Below are positions 53,904 to 63,945 of a stretch of DNA of 64,000 nucleotides, piece after piece. Under the pieces are notes generated by a model. It made no database searches. It saw only the letters and a list, made by a program, of their open reading frames with translations, and was not told the origin of the DNA. The DNA is from Caballeronia sp. SEWSISQ10-4 2. GTDB lineage: Bacteria > Pseudomonadota > Gammaproteobacteria > Burkholderiales > Burkholderiaceae. The stretch's first letter is position 1, and every line of letters starts with the position of its first letter. Both the position numbers and the translations under genes were made by a program. Location of the stretch: positions 108,743 through 172,742 of the forward strand of contig NZ_JALPRJ010000009.1 of NCBI RefSeq assembly GCF_030464885.1, in the 5' to 3' direction.

Positions 53904-56900
53904 TCAGTTGGGCACGGCTTCAGCGGGAGTTTCGATCTTACCCTGATCGCCTTTCACCCGCTGAATGACCGGTTTCGACCACGAGCCTGTAATGGAATAG
54001 TCGATGGTGAACGCTTTTCCAATCGACTTCGACAGCAGCAGATCGGCCACCAGCGTGCCGAGCCCGAGCAAAGGATTGATCACCGCTGCGCCCAGCGCCA
54101 CGGCGCCCGCGCTGACCGTCGGGATGATCTTGGCGTGCAGGTCCTGCGTTTCCTTCGGCAGATTGACCAGTCCCTTCAGTTCGACGCGCGCGGGCGCCGT
54201 GATCATCGTGAAATCGTTGGTGCGGCCGATGCCGTTCTGAACCACGCCCGAGCCAGTGATCTTGTCGAACGGCAGCCCCTTGCCAACCACGTCCTGGAAA
54301 TGCAGCGTGAGAAAGTGCGCCAGACTTTGCAGGCTGAGCACGCCGAGCAATTTGGCCGCGCCCGGATTGACCTTGAGAATCTGGCCGTGATGCAAGTCGA
54401 CGTCCACCTTGCCGTTGAGCGTGGACAGATCCACGGCGGCCGGGCTGCCGTCCCAGCCGAGCTGGCCCGATACCGTGCCTTTGCCGTTCTTCACGGTGCG
54501 CGGCAGGCCCAGCCGTTCGACCAGCGCACCGGCATCCATGATGTCCAGCTTGAAATCGAGCGCGGTGCGGCGGGGGGCGTTGTCGTCGGCGTCGGGCGGA
54601 TAACCCACGGGACCGCTGATCGTGCGCCAGTTGGCCGTGGCGGAGAGCTTCGCGTCCGGGTTGGTCAGGTCCAGCTTGTCCAGATACCAGACCGGCACCT
54701 TGTCCTCCACGTCGTTGCGCGCGTCGACTTCCAGACGCCCGAGCGTGCGTCCGCGCACCACGAGTTCGTTCACGATCAGGTCGATTGACGGCATGTTTTT
54801 CGGCGGCTTGCGGATCATCTGTCCGACCAGATCGGTTTCCTCTTTACCGGGAATCACGACTTTGCTGAATCGCGCCTGCAACGCGCCCGGACTTTCCTTC
54901 GTTGCACCGGGCATCCACTCGGCATTTCCCGTCACCTGATCCGACGCAATGTTCGCCTGCCACTTGCGGTCATCGCCACGATTGGCTCCGATCGATACAT
55001 CTTTCCAGCGCCGGTTGAGCAGCTTGACCGTGGTGAAATGCAGCGCGAAGCGATTGGGCACGAACTGCTTCACGATCTGGGATTGAGTCTTCGGGTCGGG
55101 TTGCGGCATCGGCCCTAGTTCGGCGATGAATTTGCGCCACGCATCGGCATCGAGTTCGTCGATATCCACCGCGACCGTCACGCCTTGCGCCGGCAGATCG
55201 GCCGGCTTGTTCACGCCGATAGCACCACGCTCAACGGTCGGCGCCTCCTTGCCAACCCGCTTGAGCACATAGTGCGCATTCACCGGCCCGAGCGTGAGTT
55301 TCGCGTCGTGCTCCAGCGATGATCCGGCGACCGGCACGAACGTGAAGGCGAACGGCATTGGCGTGCCTTCGCTCTTGTTGAAGGGTGCGGGGAAGTCCAG
55401 CCCGAGGCCGGTCAGATCGGAACTGGCCTCGACGCGCGGCAACGCGTTTTTCATGCCGCGCAGATGCAGGTCGTACGGCGCGGTGCCGCTGATGTGCTTG
55501 AGAATTTGTGCAGCCTGCGCCTGATCGCGCGCGTTCAGGCCCTTGGCAGCATCGGCGCCTATGCGGCCGCTTACGTCGAAGGCGTAACTGCCGTCGGGTT
55601 TCACGTTGCCTGTGCCACGCACGTCGCCGCCCAGCAATTTCGCGGTGAGGCCATCGAGCGACACGGTCTTTTCGCCGAACCTCGCTCGCCCTTTGAGATC
55701 GGATAGCGGCGGAAATGCGCCGTATGCGAAGTCGTTACCATTAAACGTGAGCGCGCCTTTATAGCCTACGTGCTGCCGCATGCCCGGCGGCGGCGCGACA
55801 CGCGGAATCAGCAGTTGCAGCGCCAGCGCGGCGTTGCCGGTTGCCTGAATCTTCGTTGCCACGTGGTGCGAGAGCGAGCCGAGCGAACTGTCTTCCACAT
55901 AACGCAGCATGTCGGTGACCGGACCGCGCGCGTCGGCGTCGATCACCAGCTTCGATTCACGATTGCCCAGGTCCTCAATACGCCCCGTTGTCTTGACCAC
56001 GCTCACGCCGAGATAACGGCCGCGTGAAATGTCGAAGCCCAGCTTGTTTTCGGCGAGATGAAACGTCCCGTCGATACCATCGAACGCCGGCCACACATTC
56101 GGCGTCCCGTTCGCCATGGTCTTGGGCGGATAGGGCGTCGGCTCGAACTTGCCGCCGGTGAACGGTGCGACGATGCGAAACTGGCCGGCATCGGGGAACT
56201 TTGAGTAGGGGAATTTCGTGAGGTCGCCGTGAATCTCGATAGTGGCGTTGCGCGAGATGCCGGCTTGCAAGGCGTGGCCCAGATACAGGCGCAATTTTTC
56301 GCTGATGCTGGTCGGCAGATAGTGCACAAGGCTCGTCACGTTCAGGCGCGCCGCCTTTGCCTTGAGATCGAGGGAACCGCGGCCTTCACCCTCGTTCCGA
56401 TATTCCGCCGTCGCGCTCGCCTCGGTATCCGCGTTCCTGACGTGCAGCGTCTCCACGTGCGCGGCAATCGCCTTGTGTGGCTTGCCGGGTGCGTTGGTGA
56501 GGGTCCAGGTCACGCGGCCGTCGGCCTGATCGAGCACGAGACGCGGGTTATCGAAGACGCCGGGCACGGTGATCGCGGTGTTCTTCGTATCGATGATCGC
56601 GCTGCCGTGATCCTGGTCGGCATCAATACTGCCCCACAGGTTCTCCACACCCGGAATCCCGGCCCGAGGATGGTTGTTGATCGTCAATCCCGGCGGCGGC
56701 TCCTGGGCCTGCATACTCACGCCGTGCAAGTCGCCCTTTAGCGTGTAGCGCATCGGCGGTTCTGCGCCTGTCTGGCGCTGAGCTCGCGCTTGTGCGTCGG
56801 TTGTGGGCCTGGGGCGCTCGGTTTCCAGTGTGTAATTCGCGATCTGGCCACGCGGGTTGAAGCGGATCAGATCATTCTGCAACTTCGCCGGCAAAGGCAG

Positions 56901-58097
56901 TGCGCGCAAGAATTCTCCGAGAATGCCGAGATCGACGACATCGCCGGCCACGCCGAACATCTGCCCGCGCTTCAGGCTCGCCGCGCGGTATCGGCCGGTC
57001 AGCGTGTGCAGGGCGAGGAGGCGCGACACTGGCGTGCCGTCGGCCAGCGGTGGCTGGCCGAGTTCCGCGTGCAGGTTCGCGAGCTGCAGCGTGTATTCGT
57101 CGTCCTGCAGCGCGAGATTCCAGTTGAAGTCCGCGATCGGCACGTCGAGGCGCGGCTGCGTCGGACGCACGCGCAACGCGATGTCAGTTCCGGTCAGGTT
57201 GCCGCCCGCCGTTTGCAGCTTGCCGCTCGCGAAGTCGAGCCAGATGCGGTTGTCGAAACGGCCGCCGTAGGTGGCGAACGGCATCGTCACGTAGCGCGAG
57301 AGCATGGGCAGATCGACAGGACCCGTCGACAGATACGCTTGGCCCGTCCAGTTCGCCGGCCGGCCGGGCACGCTGAAGTGCGGCGTCCGGAAGTCCGCGC
57401 GAAAATCGAGCGGTCCGTGCAGCAGGTCGCCGTCGGGGGACGCCTGCAAGGCAACCCGGTGATGCGAGCCGTCGTTCAGAATGGCGAGCTTAATGCGCTT
57501 GAGCGCGAGTTCCGGTGCGCTGCGCTCGCCGTCGTGCCAGCGCAGCGTGCCGTCGCGCAGCACAATGGCTTGCTGCCTCAGCAGCCAGGTCATGAACGCG
57601 TCGTTGCCCGTGTGTTTCGCCTGGATCGGCACGCCGGCCACGCTGAACGCTCCGTCGGCGGCGCGGGAGATGACGACATCGGGGCCATCGACGGTGAGAT
57701 TCGAGAGGACAGGGATGGGACCCAGCAGCGAGCGCCACGCGACCGTGGCGCTGGCGTGCGGCACGGCGAGACCCGGCGTGCCGTCAGCGGCGTCGATCCT
57801 GAGATTGTCGATATCGAACGAAGGCTGGATGCCGGACCACTTCGAGGTGAGGCGTCCTATATGCAACTGTGCATGGATTTTCGACGACACCATCTGCTCG
57901 ATGCGCGGCCTGAACGCATCGATCTGGGGAAGCACGGCATAACGCAGCGCGAGGTAGATGCCGGCGACCGCGAAATACACTACGGCGACCAGCACCAGAA
58001 GGACTTTCAGCGCCCGCGATAGTGCGAGCTCGGCGCGACCACCTAGCTTCACAGGTACAGCTTCGGGTGGGTCGGCGAATTCCTTTCGGTCGGACAT
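53904..58097 (-). CDS. yhdP: YhdP family AsmA-like envelope protein
   Basis: A 1397-residue protein with one N-terminal transmembrane helix (L-K-V-L-L-V-L-V-A-V-V-Y-F-A-V-A-G-I) and a very long periplasmic part, the architecture of YhdP (E. coli 1266 residues), an AsmA-like bridge thought to move phospholipids to the outer membrane. The C-terminal region with G-T-G-V-V/S-G-V-V-Q-N-G and L-V-N-L-P-K-E-T-Q-D-L is the conserved DUF3971/AsmA2-like end. The start at 58097 (M-S-D-R-K-E-F) is preferred; an upstream ATG at 58163 would add 22 residues. It is divergent from glnE and followed by the nit gene 64 bases on. Confidence 0.88.
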   Translation of the reverse strand: MSDRKEFADPPEAVPVKLGGRAELALSRALKVLLVLVAVVYFAVAGIYLALRYAVLPQIDAFRPRIEQMVSSKIHAQLHIGRLTSKWSGIQPSFDIDNLRIDAADGTPGLAVPHASATVAWRSLLGPIPVLSNLTVDGPDVVISRAADGAFSVAGVPIQAKHTGNDAFMTWLLRQQAIVLRDGTLRWHDGERSAPELALKRIKLAILNDGSHHRVALQASPDGDLLHGPLDFRADFRTPHFSVPGRPANWTGQAYLSTGPVDLPMLSRYVTMPFATYGGRFDNRIWLDFASGKLQTAGGNLTGTDIALRVRPTQPRLDVPIADFNWNLALQDDEYTLQLANLHAELGQPPLADGTPVSRLLALHTLTGRYRAASLKRGQMFGVAGDVVDLGILGEFLRALPLPAKLQNDLIRFNPRGQIANYTLETERPRPTTDAQARAQRQTGAEPPMRYTLKGDLHGVSMQAQEPPPGLTINNHPRAGIPGVENLWGSIDADQDHGSAIIDTKNTAITVPGVFDNPRLVLDQADGRVTWTLTNAPGKPHKAIAAHVETLHVRNADTEASATAEYRNEGEGRGSLDLKAKAARLNVTSLVHYLPTSISEKLRLYLGHALQAGISRNATIEIHGDLTKFPYSKFPDAGQFRIVAPFTGGKFEPTPYPPKTMANGTPNVWPAFDGIDGTFHLAENKLGFDISRGRYLGVSVVKTTGRIEDLGNRESKLVIDADARGPVTDMLRYVEDSSLGSLSHHVATKIQATGNAALALQLLIPRVAPPPGMRQHVGYKGALTFNGNDFAYGAFPPLSDLKGRARFGEKTVSLDGLTAKLLGGDVRGTGNVKPDGSYAFDVSGRIGADAAKGLNARDQAQAAQILKHISGTAPYDLHLRGMKNALPRVEASSDLTGLGLDFPAPFNKSEGTPMPFAFTFVPVAGSSLEHDAKLTLGPVNAHYVLKRVGKEAPTVERGAIGVNKPADLPAQGVTVAVDIDELDADAWRKFIAELGPMPQPDPKTQSQIVKQFVPNRFALHFTTVKLLNRRWKDVSIGANRGDDRKWQANIASDQVTGNAEWMPGATKESPGALQARFSKVVIPGKEETDLVGQMIRKPPKNMPSIDLIVNELVVRGRTLGRLEVDARNDVEDKVPVWYLDKLDLTNPDAKLSATANWRTISGPVGYPPDADDNAPRRTALDFKLDIMDAGALVERLGLPRTVKNGKGTVSGQLGWDGSPAAVDLSTLNGKVDVDLHHGQILKVNPGAAKLLGVLSLQSLAHFLTLHFQDVVGKGLPFDKITGSGVVQNGIGRTNDFTMITAPARVELKGLVNLPKETQDLHAKIIPTVSAGAVALGAAVINPLLGLGTLVADLLLSKSIGKAFTIDYSITGSWSKPVIQRVKGDQGKIETPAEAVPN

Positions 58098-58314
58098 GCT
58101 GCGGCGGGTCGGCGATATGGTAGGTTTTCGAGATTTGACGTTGAAATGTAACACAGCGCGCATCGCAAAAAACTGCGGGAAGACGCTACGATGCGGCCGC
58201 TAAGCCGCGCCAGATGGCGTTTTGCGCATCTCGCGCGTGTTTGCGCAAAAGCCCCGGCATGCTGCCGGACTGGTATGTGAGCAATACGTGAGCAATGAGT
58301 GAGCCCGACCTTTC

Positions 58315-61137
58315 ATGACCGACGCCGTTTTGCTGAGTTCCAGCACTTCCCACTACGCCGCGCGCATGTACGCAGCGCGTCCCGACTTGCCGGCGGCATT
58401 GGCCGAATGGTCGAAAGCGCCCATTCGCCGCGCGTGGATCGAAGCGCGGCTGAATGCGTTGTGCGACGAATGTTCGGCGTCGTCTTCAGGGGAGTCTTCA
58501 GGGGCGTCTTCAGGCAGCGGCCGGCTTGATGAAGCCGCGCTCAAGACCGCGCTTCGGCGGCTGCGCATCGAGGTCTTCTGCACGGTGATGGAACGCGATC
58601 TCGCCGGCCTTGCGCCTGTTGCCGAAGTCACGGGCGCAATGACCGATCTCGCCGAGCTGACCATCCAGCGCGCGCTTGCCGTGTTGTCGGCGGATCTGGA
58701 GGTCATGTTCGGCGAGCCGCGGGGACCGGATGGACAGCGCCTGACGCTGGGTGTCGTGGGAATGGGAAAACTCGGCGGGCGTGAGTTGAACGTGTCGTCG
58801 GATATCGATTTGATCTTCGTTTATGAAGAAGACGGTGAGACGACTGGCGGCGAGCGCGCGGCGATATCGACGCAGGAATATTTCACGCGGCTCGGCCGCA
58901 AGCTGATAGGTGCATTGGCCGAGGTGACGGAAGACGGTTATGTCTTTCGCGTCGATATGCGTCTGCGTCCGAACGGCGACGCCGGTCCGCTCGCGTGCGG
59001 GCTCGGCATGCTCGAAGAGTATTTCTATGTGCAGGGCCGCGAGTGGGAGCGATATGCGTGGATCAAGGGGCGGCTGGTGTCGGAGAGCGAGAGCGAAGCG
59101 GCGCAGCGGCTCGCGACGCAACTCGACGGGCTCGCCAAGCCGTTTATCTATCGGCGTTATCTCGACTATGGCGTGATCAGCGCGATTCGTGCGCTGCATC
59201 TGCAGATCCGTCAGGAAGCGCAGCGGCGTGCGTCGATGCGTCCCGACAAAGCCGACGACATCAAGCTCGGCCGCGGCGGCATTCGGGAGATCGAGTTCAG
59301 CGCCCAGGTGTTTCAATTGATTCGTGGCGGCCAGATTGCCGACCTGCGGATTCGTCCGACCTTGTCCGTGCTGAATCGCGCGGCGGCGCACGGGTTGATA
59401 TCGGCGACTGTGTGCAGCGAACTCAGCGAGGCCTATTTGTTTCTGCGCAAGCTCGAGCATCGCTTGCAGTATCGAAGCGATGCCCAGACGCACGCGATGC
59501 CGGTCGCGCCGGAGGACCGCGCGGTGCTCGCCAAAACGATGGGTTTCGCCGATTACCCCGCGCTCACGGAAGCGCTGGAGGCGCATCGGGCGCGCGTGGA
59601 ACATCAGTTCGACCAGATTTTCGCCGACAAGGTGAAGGGCGATGGCGGTTGCGCGGTCGCGGAAGATTCGGCGGCGTCGTGGGTCTGGAGCAGCGCGCTT
59701 GCCGACGACAGCGCCGAAGAGCAGTTACTCGAACGCGTGACGGAACTCGGTTTCACCGATGCCCCCGCCGTGCTGGCACGTTTGCGCAGCGTGTGGACAT
59801 CGACGCGGTATGAAGGTTTGCCCGAGCGCAGCCGTGAACGTTTCGATATCGTCGCGCAGCGCGCGCTCGAAGCCGCACAGCGTGCCCAGCCGCCCGAACG
59901 GCGCGGCGACACCATCGCCCGGCTGTTCGACCTGCTCGAAGCGGTCAGCCGGCGCGGCGCTTATCTTGCCTTGCTGACCGAATATCCGACGGCGCTCGAG
60001 CGGGTATTGTCGGTGCTTGGTGCATCGCGTTGGGCGGCGGGTTATTTGATTCGCCATCCGCAGCTTCTCGACGAATTGCTCGACGACGAGGTGATCGCGA
60101 GCCCGTTCGACTGGTCGCAGTTCCGCGAGACCTTGCGTGCGCAGATTGCCGCCGCCGATGGCGCCGAGCAGCAGATGAACTTGCTGCGGCACGCGCATCA
60201 GGCCGAGGTGTTTCGCATTCTGCTGATCGATCTGGGCGGCAAGCTCACCGTCGAACATGTGAGCGATTTGTTGTCGGCGCTGGCTGATGCGGTGCTCGAT
60301 GTCACTATCGAAACGGTGTGGTCGCAGTTTCCCAAGCGCCATCGCGAGGTGCCGCGTTTTTCTGTGATCGCTTACGGGAAGCTGGGCGGGAAGGAGCTTG
60401 GCTACGCTTCGGACCTGGACCTGATCTTTCTCCACGACGACCCCGAAGAAGCCGCCGCCGATATCTACGCGATGTTCGCGCGCCGCCTCGTCACGTGGCT
60501 TACCACGGCTACGGGCGCGGGCACCTTGTTCGACGTCGATTTGCGGCTGCGTCCAAATGGCGAATCGGGTTTGCTGGTGACGAGTCTGGAATCGTTCCGG
60601 CGTTATCAGATTCGTGAAGGCGATGCCGCGAATACGGCGTGGGTCTGGGAGCATCAGGCGTTGTCGCGTGCGCGTTATTGCGCCGGCGATGCCGAGATTG
60701 GCGCGCGTTTCGAGGAGATTCGCGCTCAGGTTCTCACGATGCCGCGAGATGCTGCCGCGCTCGCGCAAGAGATCGTCGCGATGCGCGAACGGGTGGACGC
60801 CGGGCATCCGAACCGGAGCAGGTTATTCGACTTGAAGCACGATCGCGGCGGGATGGTGGATATCGAGTTCATCGTGCAGTTTTGGGTGTTGCTGCACGCG
60901 CGGGAAGACGCCGAATTCGTGCGTAATATGGGCAATATTTCGCTGTTAGGGAGGGCCGCGGAGTTTGGGTTGATTAGCGCCGATGAGGCCGAAACGGTGG
61001 CGGCTGCGTATAGGCGGTATCGGAAGTTGCAGCACACGTTGAGGCTCGACGGCATGGAGAAGGCGCGCGTGGAACCGGACGTGGTTGCCGCGGAGAGGGA
61101 AGCAGTGATGGGGCTTTGGACGCGAGTGTTTGGGTAG
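58315..61137 (+). CDS. glnE: Glutamine synthetase adenylyltransferase/deadenylase
   Basis: GlnE attaches and removes AMP on glutamine synthetase according to PII state, thereby controlling ammonia assimilation. The 940-residue protein has two nucleotidyltransferase domains: G-M-G-K-L-G-G-R-E-L-N-V-S-S-D-I-D-L at 149-166 (deadenylase side) and A-Y-G-K-L-G-G-K-E-L-G-Y-A-S-D-L-D-L at about 684-702 (adenylylating side), each with the D-x-D pair, plus helical linkers. Length is like E. coli GlnE (946). An unusual Ser/Gly-rich insert at residues 56-69 is encoded by a 12-bp tandem repeat. Divergent from yhdP. Confidence 0.96.
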   Translation: MTDAVLLSSSTSHYAARMYAARPDLPAALAEWSKAPIRRAWIEARLNALCDECSASSSGESSGASSGSGRLDEAALKTALRRLRIEVFCTVMERDLAGLAPVAEVTGAMTDLAELTIQRALAVLSADLEVMFGEPRGPDGQRLTLGVVGMGKLGGRELNVSSDIDLIFVYEEDGETTGGERAAISTQEYFTRLGRKLIGALAEVTEDGYVFRVDMRLRPNGDAGPLACGLGMLEEYFYVQGREWERYAWIKGRLVSESESEAAQRLATQLDGLAKPFIYRRYLDYGVISAIRALHLQIRQEAQRRASMRPDKADDIKLGRGGIREIEFSAQVFQLIRGGQIADLRIRPTLSVLNRAAAHGLISATVCSELSEAYLFLRKLEHRLQYRSDAQTHAMPVAPEDRAVLAKTMGFADYPALTEALEAHRARVEHQFDQIFADKVKGDGGCAVAEDSAASWVWSSALADDSAEEQLLERVTELGFTDAPAVLARLRSVWTSTRYEGLPERSRERFDIVAQRALEAAQRAQPPERRGDTIARLFDLLEAVSRRGAYLALLTEYPTALERVLSVLGASRWAAGYLIRHPQLLDELLDDEVIASPFDWSQFRETLRAQIAAADGAEQQMNLLRHAHQAEVFRILLIDLGGKLTVEHVSDLLSALADAVLDVTIETVWSQFPKRHREVPRFSVIAYGKLGGKELGYASDLDLIFLHDDPEEAAADIYAMFARRLVTWLTTATGAGTLFDVDLRLRPNGESGLLVTSLESFRRYQIREGDAANTAWVWEHQALSRARYCAGDAEIGARFEEIRAQVLTMPRDAAALAQEIVAMRERVDAGHPNRSRLFDLKHDRGGMVDIEFIVQFWVLLHAREDAEFVRNMGNISLLGRAAEFGLISADEAETVAAAYRRYRKLQHTLRLDGMEKARVEPDVVAAEREAVMGLWTRVFG
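58481..58516 (+). repeat. 12-bp tandem repeat within glnE
   Basis: Three consecutive 12-base units (CGTCTTCAGGGG, AGTCTTCAGGGG, CGTCTTCAGGCA) are read in frame as Ser-Ser-Gly-X repeats in the N-terminal part of GlnE. Copy-number changes would keep the frame. Confidence 0.85.
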
Positions 61138-61215
61138 GTGTTTTTGCTCGCGGCCGGACGGGCGAGCTTCCGTTGGTCGGTGACGAGGGAACCTCCCTGC
61201 GCCACCGGTGCGAGC

Positions 61216-62871
61216 CTATGCAGCCAGCATTTCCTTCGCATGCTTGCGCGTGGTGGCCGTGATCTCCAGCCCGCCGAGCATCCGTGCGACTTCCTCCACG
61301 CGCTTCGATTTATCCAGTGGCGTGACGGTGCTGACCGTCCCGCCCGTAGAGTCTCCGGTTTTCGCCACCTGGAAGTGATGATCGCCACGTGCCGCGACTT
61401 GCGGCAAATGCGTGACGCACAGCACTTGCCGGTCGCGGCCGAGTTGATGCAGCAAACGTCCTACAACTTCCGCGACGCCGCCGCCAATTCCCGTATCCAC
61501 TTCGTCGAAGATCAACGTCGGAGTAGGGCTCGCCGTGCTTGCAATCACCGCCAGCGCGAGACTGATCCGAGCGAGTTCGCCGCCCGACGCGACCTTGGCC
61601 AGCGGCCGCAACGTCACGCCTGCATGACCGGCCACCCGGAATTCGATCTGTTCGAGCCCGTTCGCGCCACCCTCCGCGAGCGGCACGAGTGCGACTTCAA
61701 AACTCCCGCCGACCATCGATAATTCCTGCATACCCTGGGTGACGGCCTTGCCAAGCGACTTCGCGGCTTTCCCGCGCGCCTTCGACAACACCGTTGCCTC
61801 CGCCAGATAAGCCTCTTTCGCCTTGGCCACCGCGGCGCGCAATGCATCGAGATCGGCGGCGGCATCGAGCGCGGCTAATTGCTTGCGCCGCTCGGCATGT
61901 TCCTCGGGCAAGGCTTCGGGCTGCATGCGGAACTTGCGCGCCGCCGAATGCAATTGCTCCATCCGATGCTCGACCTGCGCCAGTCGGTTCGGATCGAGTT
62001 CGAGCCGCTGGGCGTAATGCGAGAGCGAATACGACGCTTCCTGCAATTGAATTTCGGCAGGTTCGAGCGAGGCGAGCACGTCGGCGAGCGCGGGATCGAT
62101 ATCGACCAGACTCCGTAGCTTCGACACGATCGCGGAAAGCTGCGTGATCATCGCTTCGTCCGACTCGGACAGCGCGTTCAACGCACCCTGCACACCATCG
62201 ATCAAACTAGCCGAATGCGACAGCCGATGATGCTCGGCGCTCACTTCTTCCCACTCGCCCGGCTGTGGCGCGAGCTTGTCGAGTTCGCTCAATTGCCACG
62301 CGAGACGCTCCCGCTCCAGCTGTAACTCGCGATCGCGGTTCTGCGCCAGCTCCACCGCATGCGTCGCGTCGCGCCATACCCGATGCGCTCGCGCTACTTT
62401 TTGCGCGCTGTCGAGGAGGCCCGCGTGGGTATCGAAGAGTTCGCGCTGGGCGTCCGGACGCATCAACAATTGATGCGCGTGCTGGCCGTGGATATCGACG
62501 AGCATTTCGCTCAATTCGCGTAACTGCACGAGCGTGGCCGGTGTGCCGTTGATAAACGCACGCGAACGCCCGCTCGAATCGACCACGCGCCGCAGCATCA
62601 CGGTATCGGCGTCGCCGACGGCGAGCGCGTGCTCGTCCAGCCAGCGCGATACCTGCGCGTGAGTCGAAAACTCGGCCGTGATATCCGCGCGCGCCTCGCC
62701 GGTGCGCACGATGCTCGCGTCTGCCCGGGCGCCGAGCGTGAGCGCGAGGGCGTCGATGAGAATCGACTTGCCGGCGCCGGTTTCGCCCGAAAATACGGTG
62801 AAGCCGCGCTCGAACTCGAGGTCTAGCGCGGCGACAATGACGAAGTCGCGAATCGAGAGATGGCGGAGCAT
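61216..62871 (-). CDS. recN: DNA repair protein RecN
   Basis: A 551-residue SMC-like ATPase acting on double-strand breaks. The Walker A motif G-E-T-G-A-G-K-S is at 29-36, a long central coiled-coil arm follows, and the C-terminal half has the ABC signature L-A-K-V-A-S-G-G-E-L-A-R-I-S-L and Walker B T-L-I-F-D-E-V-D-T-G-I-G-G. The ATG at 62871 gives M-L-R-H-L-S-I-R-D-F, the family start; the open frame extends into nadK but is not family-like there. It follows nadK by 7 bases. Confidence 0.96.
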   Translation of the reverse strand: MLRHLSIRDFVIVAALDLEFERGFTVFSGETGAGKSILIDALALTLGARADASIVRTGEARADITAEFSTHAQVSRWLDEHALAVGDADTVMLRRVVDSSGRSRAFINGTPATLVQLRELSEMLVDIHGQHAHQLLMRPDAQRELFDTHAGLLDSAQKVARAHRVWRDATHAVELAQNRDRELQLERERLAWQLSELDKLAPQPGEWEEVSAEHHRLSHSASLIDGVQGALNALSESDEAMITQLSAIVSKLRSLVDIDPALADVLASLEPAEIQLQEASYSLSHYAQRLELDPNRLAQVEHRMEQLHSAARKFRMQPEALPEEHAERRKQLAALDAAADLDALRAAVAKAKEAYLAEATVLSKARGKAAKSLGKAVTQGMQELSMVGGSFEVALVPLAEGGANGLEQIEFRVAGHAGVTLRPLAKVASGGELARISLALAVIASTASPTPTLIFDEVDTGIGGGVAEVVGRLLHQLGRDRQVLCVTHLPQVAARGDHHFQVAKTGDSTGGTVSTVTPLDKSKRVEEVARMLGGLEITATTRKHAKEMLAA

Positions 62872-62878
62872 GGGCGTC

Positions 62879-63781
62879 TTAGAGTTTCGTGGCGTCTTCG
62901 TGCGAGGGATATTCGTTCCAATGCAGCTTTTTGCGCAGCGTGGCGTAATGGCTATAACCGACCGGATGCAGCACCGGCACGGTATGGCGCGAACGCCGTA
63001 CTTCAATGGTGTCGTTCAGTTCGACAGCGGTAAAAGACTGCATGTCGAAATTCACGTTTACGTCGCGCCCGCCAATAATTTGAATATCGACTTGCGAGTC
63101 GTCGGGCAGAACGATCGGTCGGTTGGACAGCGAATGCGGCGCGATGGGCACAAGTACGAAACCCTGCAATTGCGGATGCAGGATCGGCCCGGAGGAGGAC
63201 AGTGCGTACGCGGTCGAACCCGTTGGCGTGGCGACGATCAGGCCGTCCGAGCGCTGGTTGTACATAAAGCGCCCATCTACCGAGACGCGCAGTTCCGCCA
63301 TGCCCGAAAAGCCGCTGCGATTCACCACGACGTCGTTGAACGCAAGCGCGTGATAGATCGGCACACCGTCCCGGACAATGCGAGCCTCGAGCAAGGTCCG
63401 CTCTTCGCGCTCGAAACTGCCGGCCAGCATCTGCGGCACGAGTTCTTGCATTTCCGCCAGCGTGATGTCCGTGATGAAACCGAGCCGCCCGTGGTTTACA
63501 CCGATCAGCGGCGTGCGATACGGCGCGAGTTGCCGGGCAATACCGAGCATGGTGCCGTCGCCGCCGAGCACGACCGCCGCGTCCGCGCGCGCGCCGATTT
63601 CGGGCGCGGTCAACGCCGGGTAGTCGGTCACGCCGACGTCCTGCGCCGTTTCCGCTTCGAACACGACGTCAAAGCCGCGTTTCGCGATACAAGCGGCGAG
63701 CGCCGTCAGCGGCTCCTTGATGCCGGGCGTATTGTTGCGCCCCACGAGCGCGACAGTCTTGAATTGGGTACCAATTTCCAT
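62879..63781 (-). CDS. nadK: NAD kinase
   Basis: A 300-residue ATP-NAD kinase, making NADP. The diagnostic V-L-G-G-D-G-T-M-L is at 71-79, with N-H-G-R-L-G-F and the second conserved segment A-L-N-D-V-V-V following. The ATG at 63781 is the family start ([14 protein letters not shown]). nadK-recN is a conserved pair in beta-proteobacteria; in many relatives hrcA lies divergently upstream, but it is not present within this window. Confidence 0.96.
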   Translation of the reverse strand: MEIGTQFKTVALVGRNNTPGIKEPLTALAACIAKRGFDVVFEAETAQDVGVTDYPALTAPEIGARADAAVVLGGDGTMLGIARQLAPYRTPLIGVNHGRLGFITDITLAEMQELVPQMLAGSFEREERTLLEARIVRDGVPIYHALAFNDVVVNRSGFSGMAELRVSVDGRFMYNQRSDGLIVATPTGSTAYALSSSGPILHPQLQGFVLVPIAPHSLSNRPIVLPDDSQVDIQIIGGRDVNVNFDMQSFTAVELNDTIEVRRSRHTVPVLHPVGYSHYATLRKKLHWNEYPSHEDATKL

Positions 63782-63945
63782 GCCGGCATTACACCATAGG
63801 TGAGTGTCGAAAAGAACCGTGAGCCGCGTCCGTAACACCTCCGGGTTGCCTCGGGTTGCGTCCGCGGTGTCTTGGTACGCTAAGCCTCAGGCTCGACGGC
63901 GAATTGTCGTTAGAATGGTGTAGATCATGAATTGATGACGGGTGA

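Noticed and set aside
56790..58022. 410-codon frame antisense to yhdP
   Set aside because: Arg/Gln/His-rich shadow frame with no domain; yhdP explains the region.
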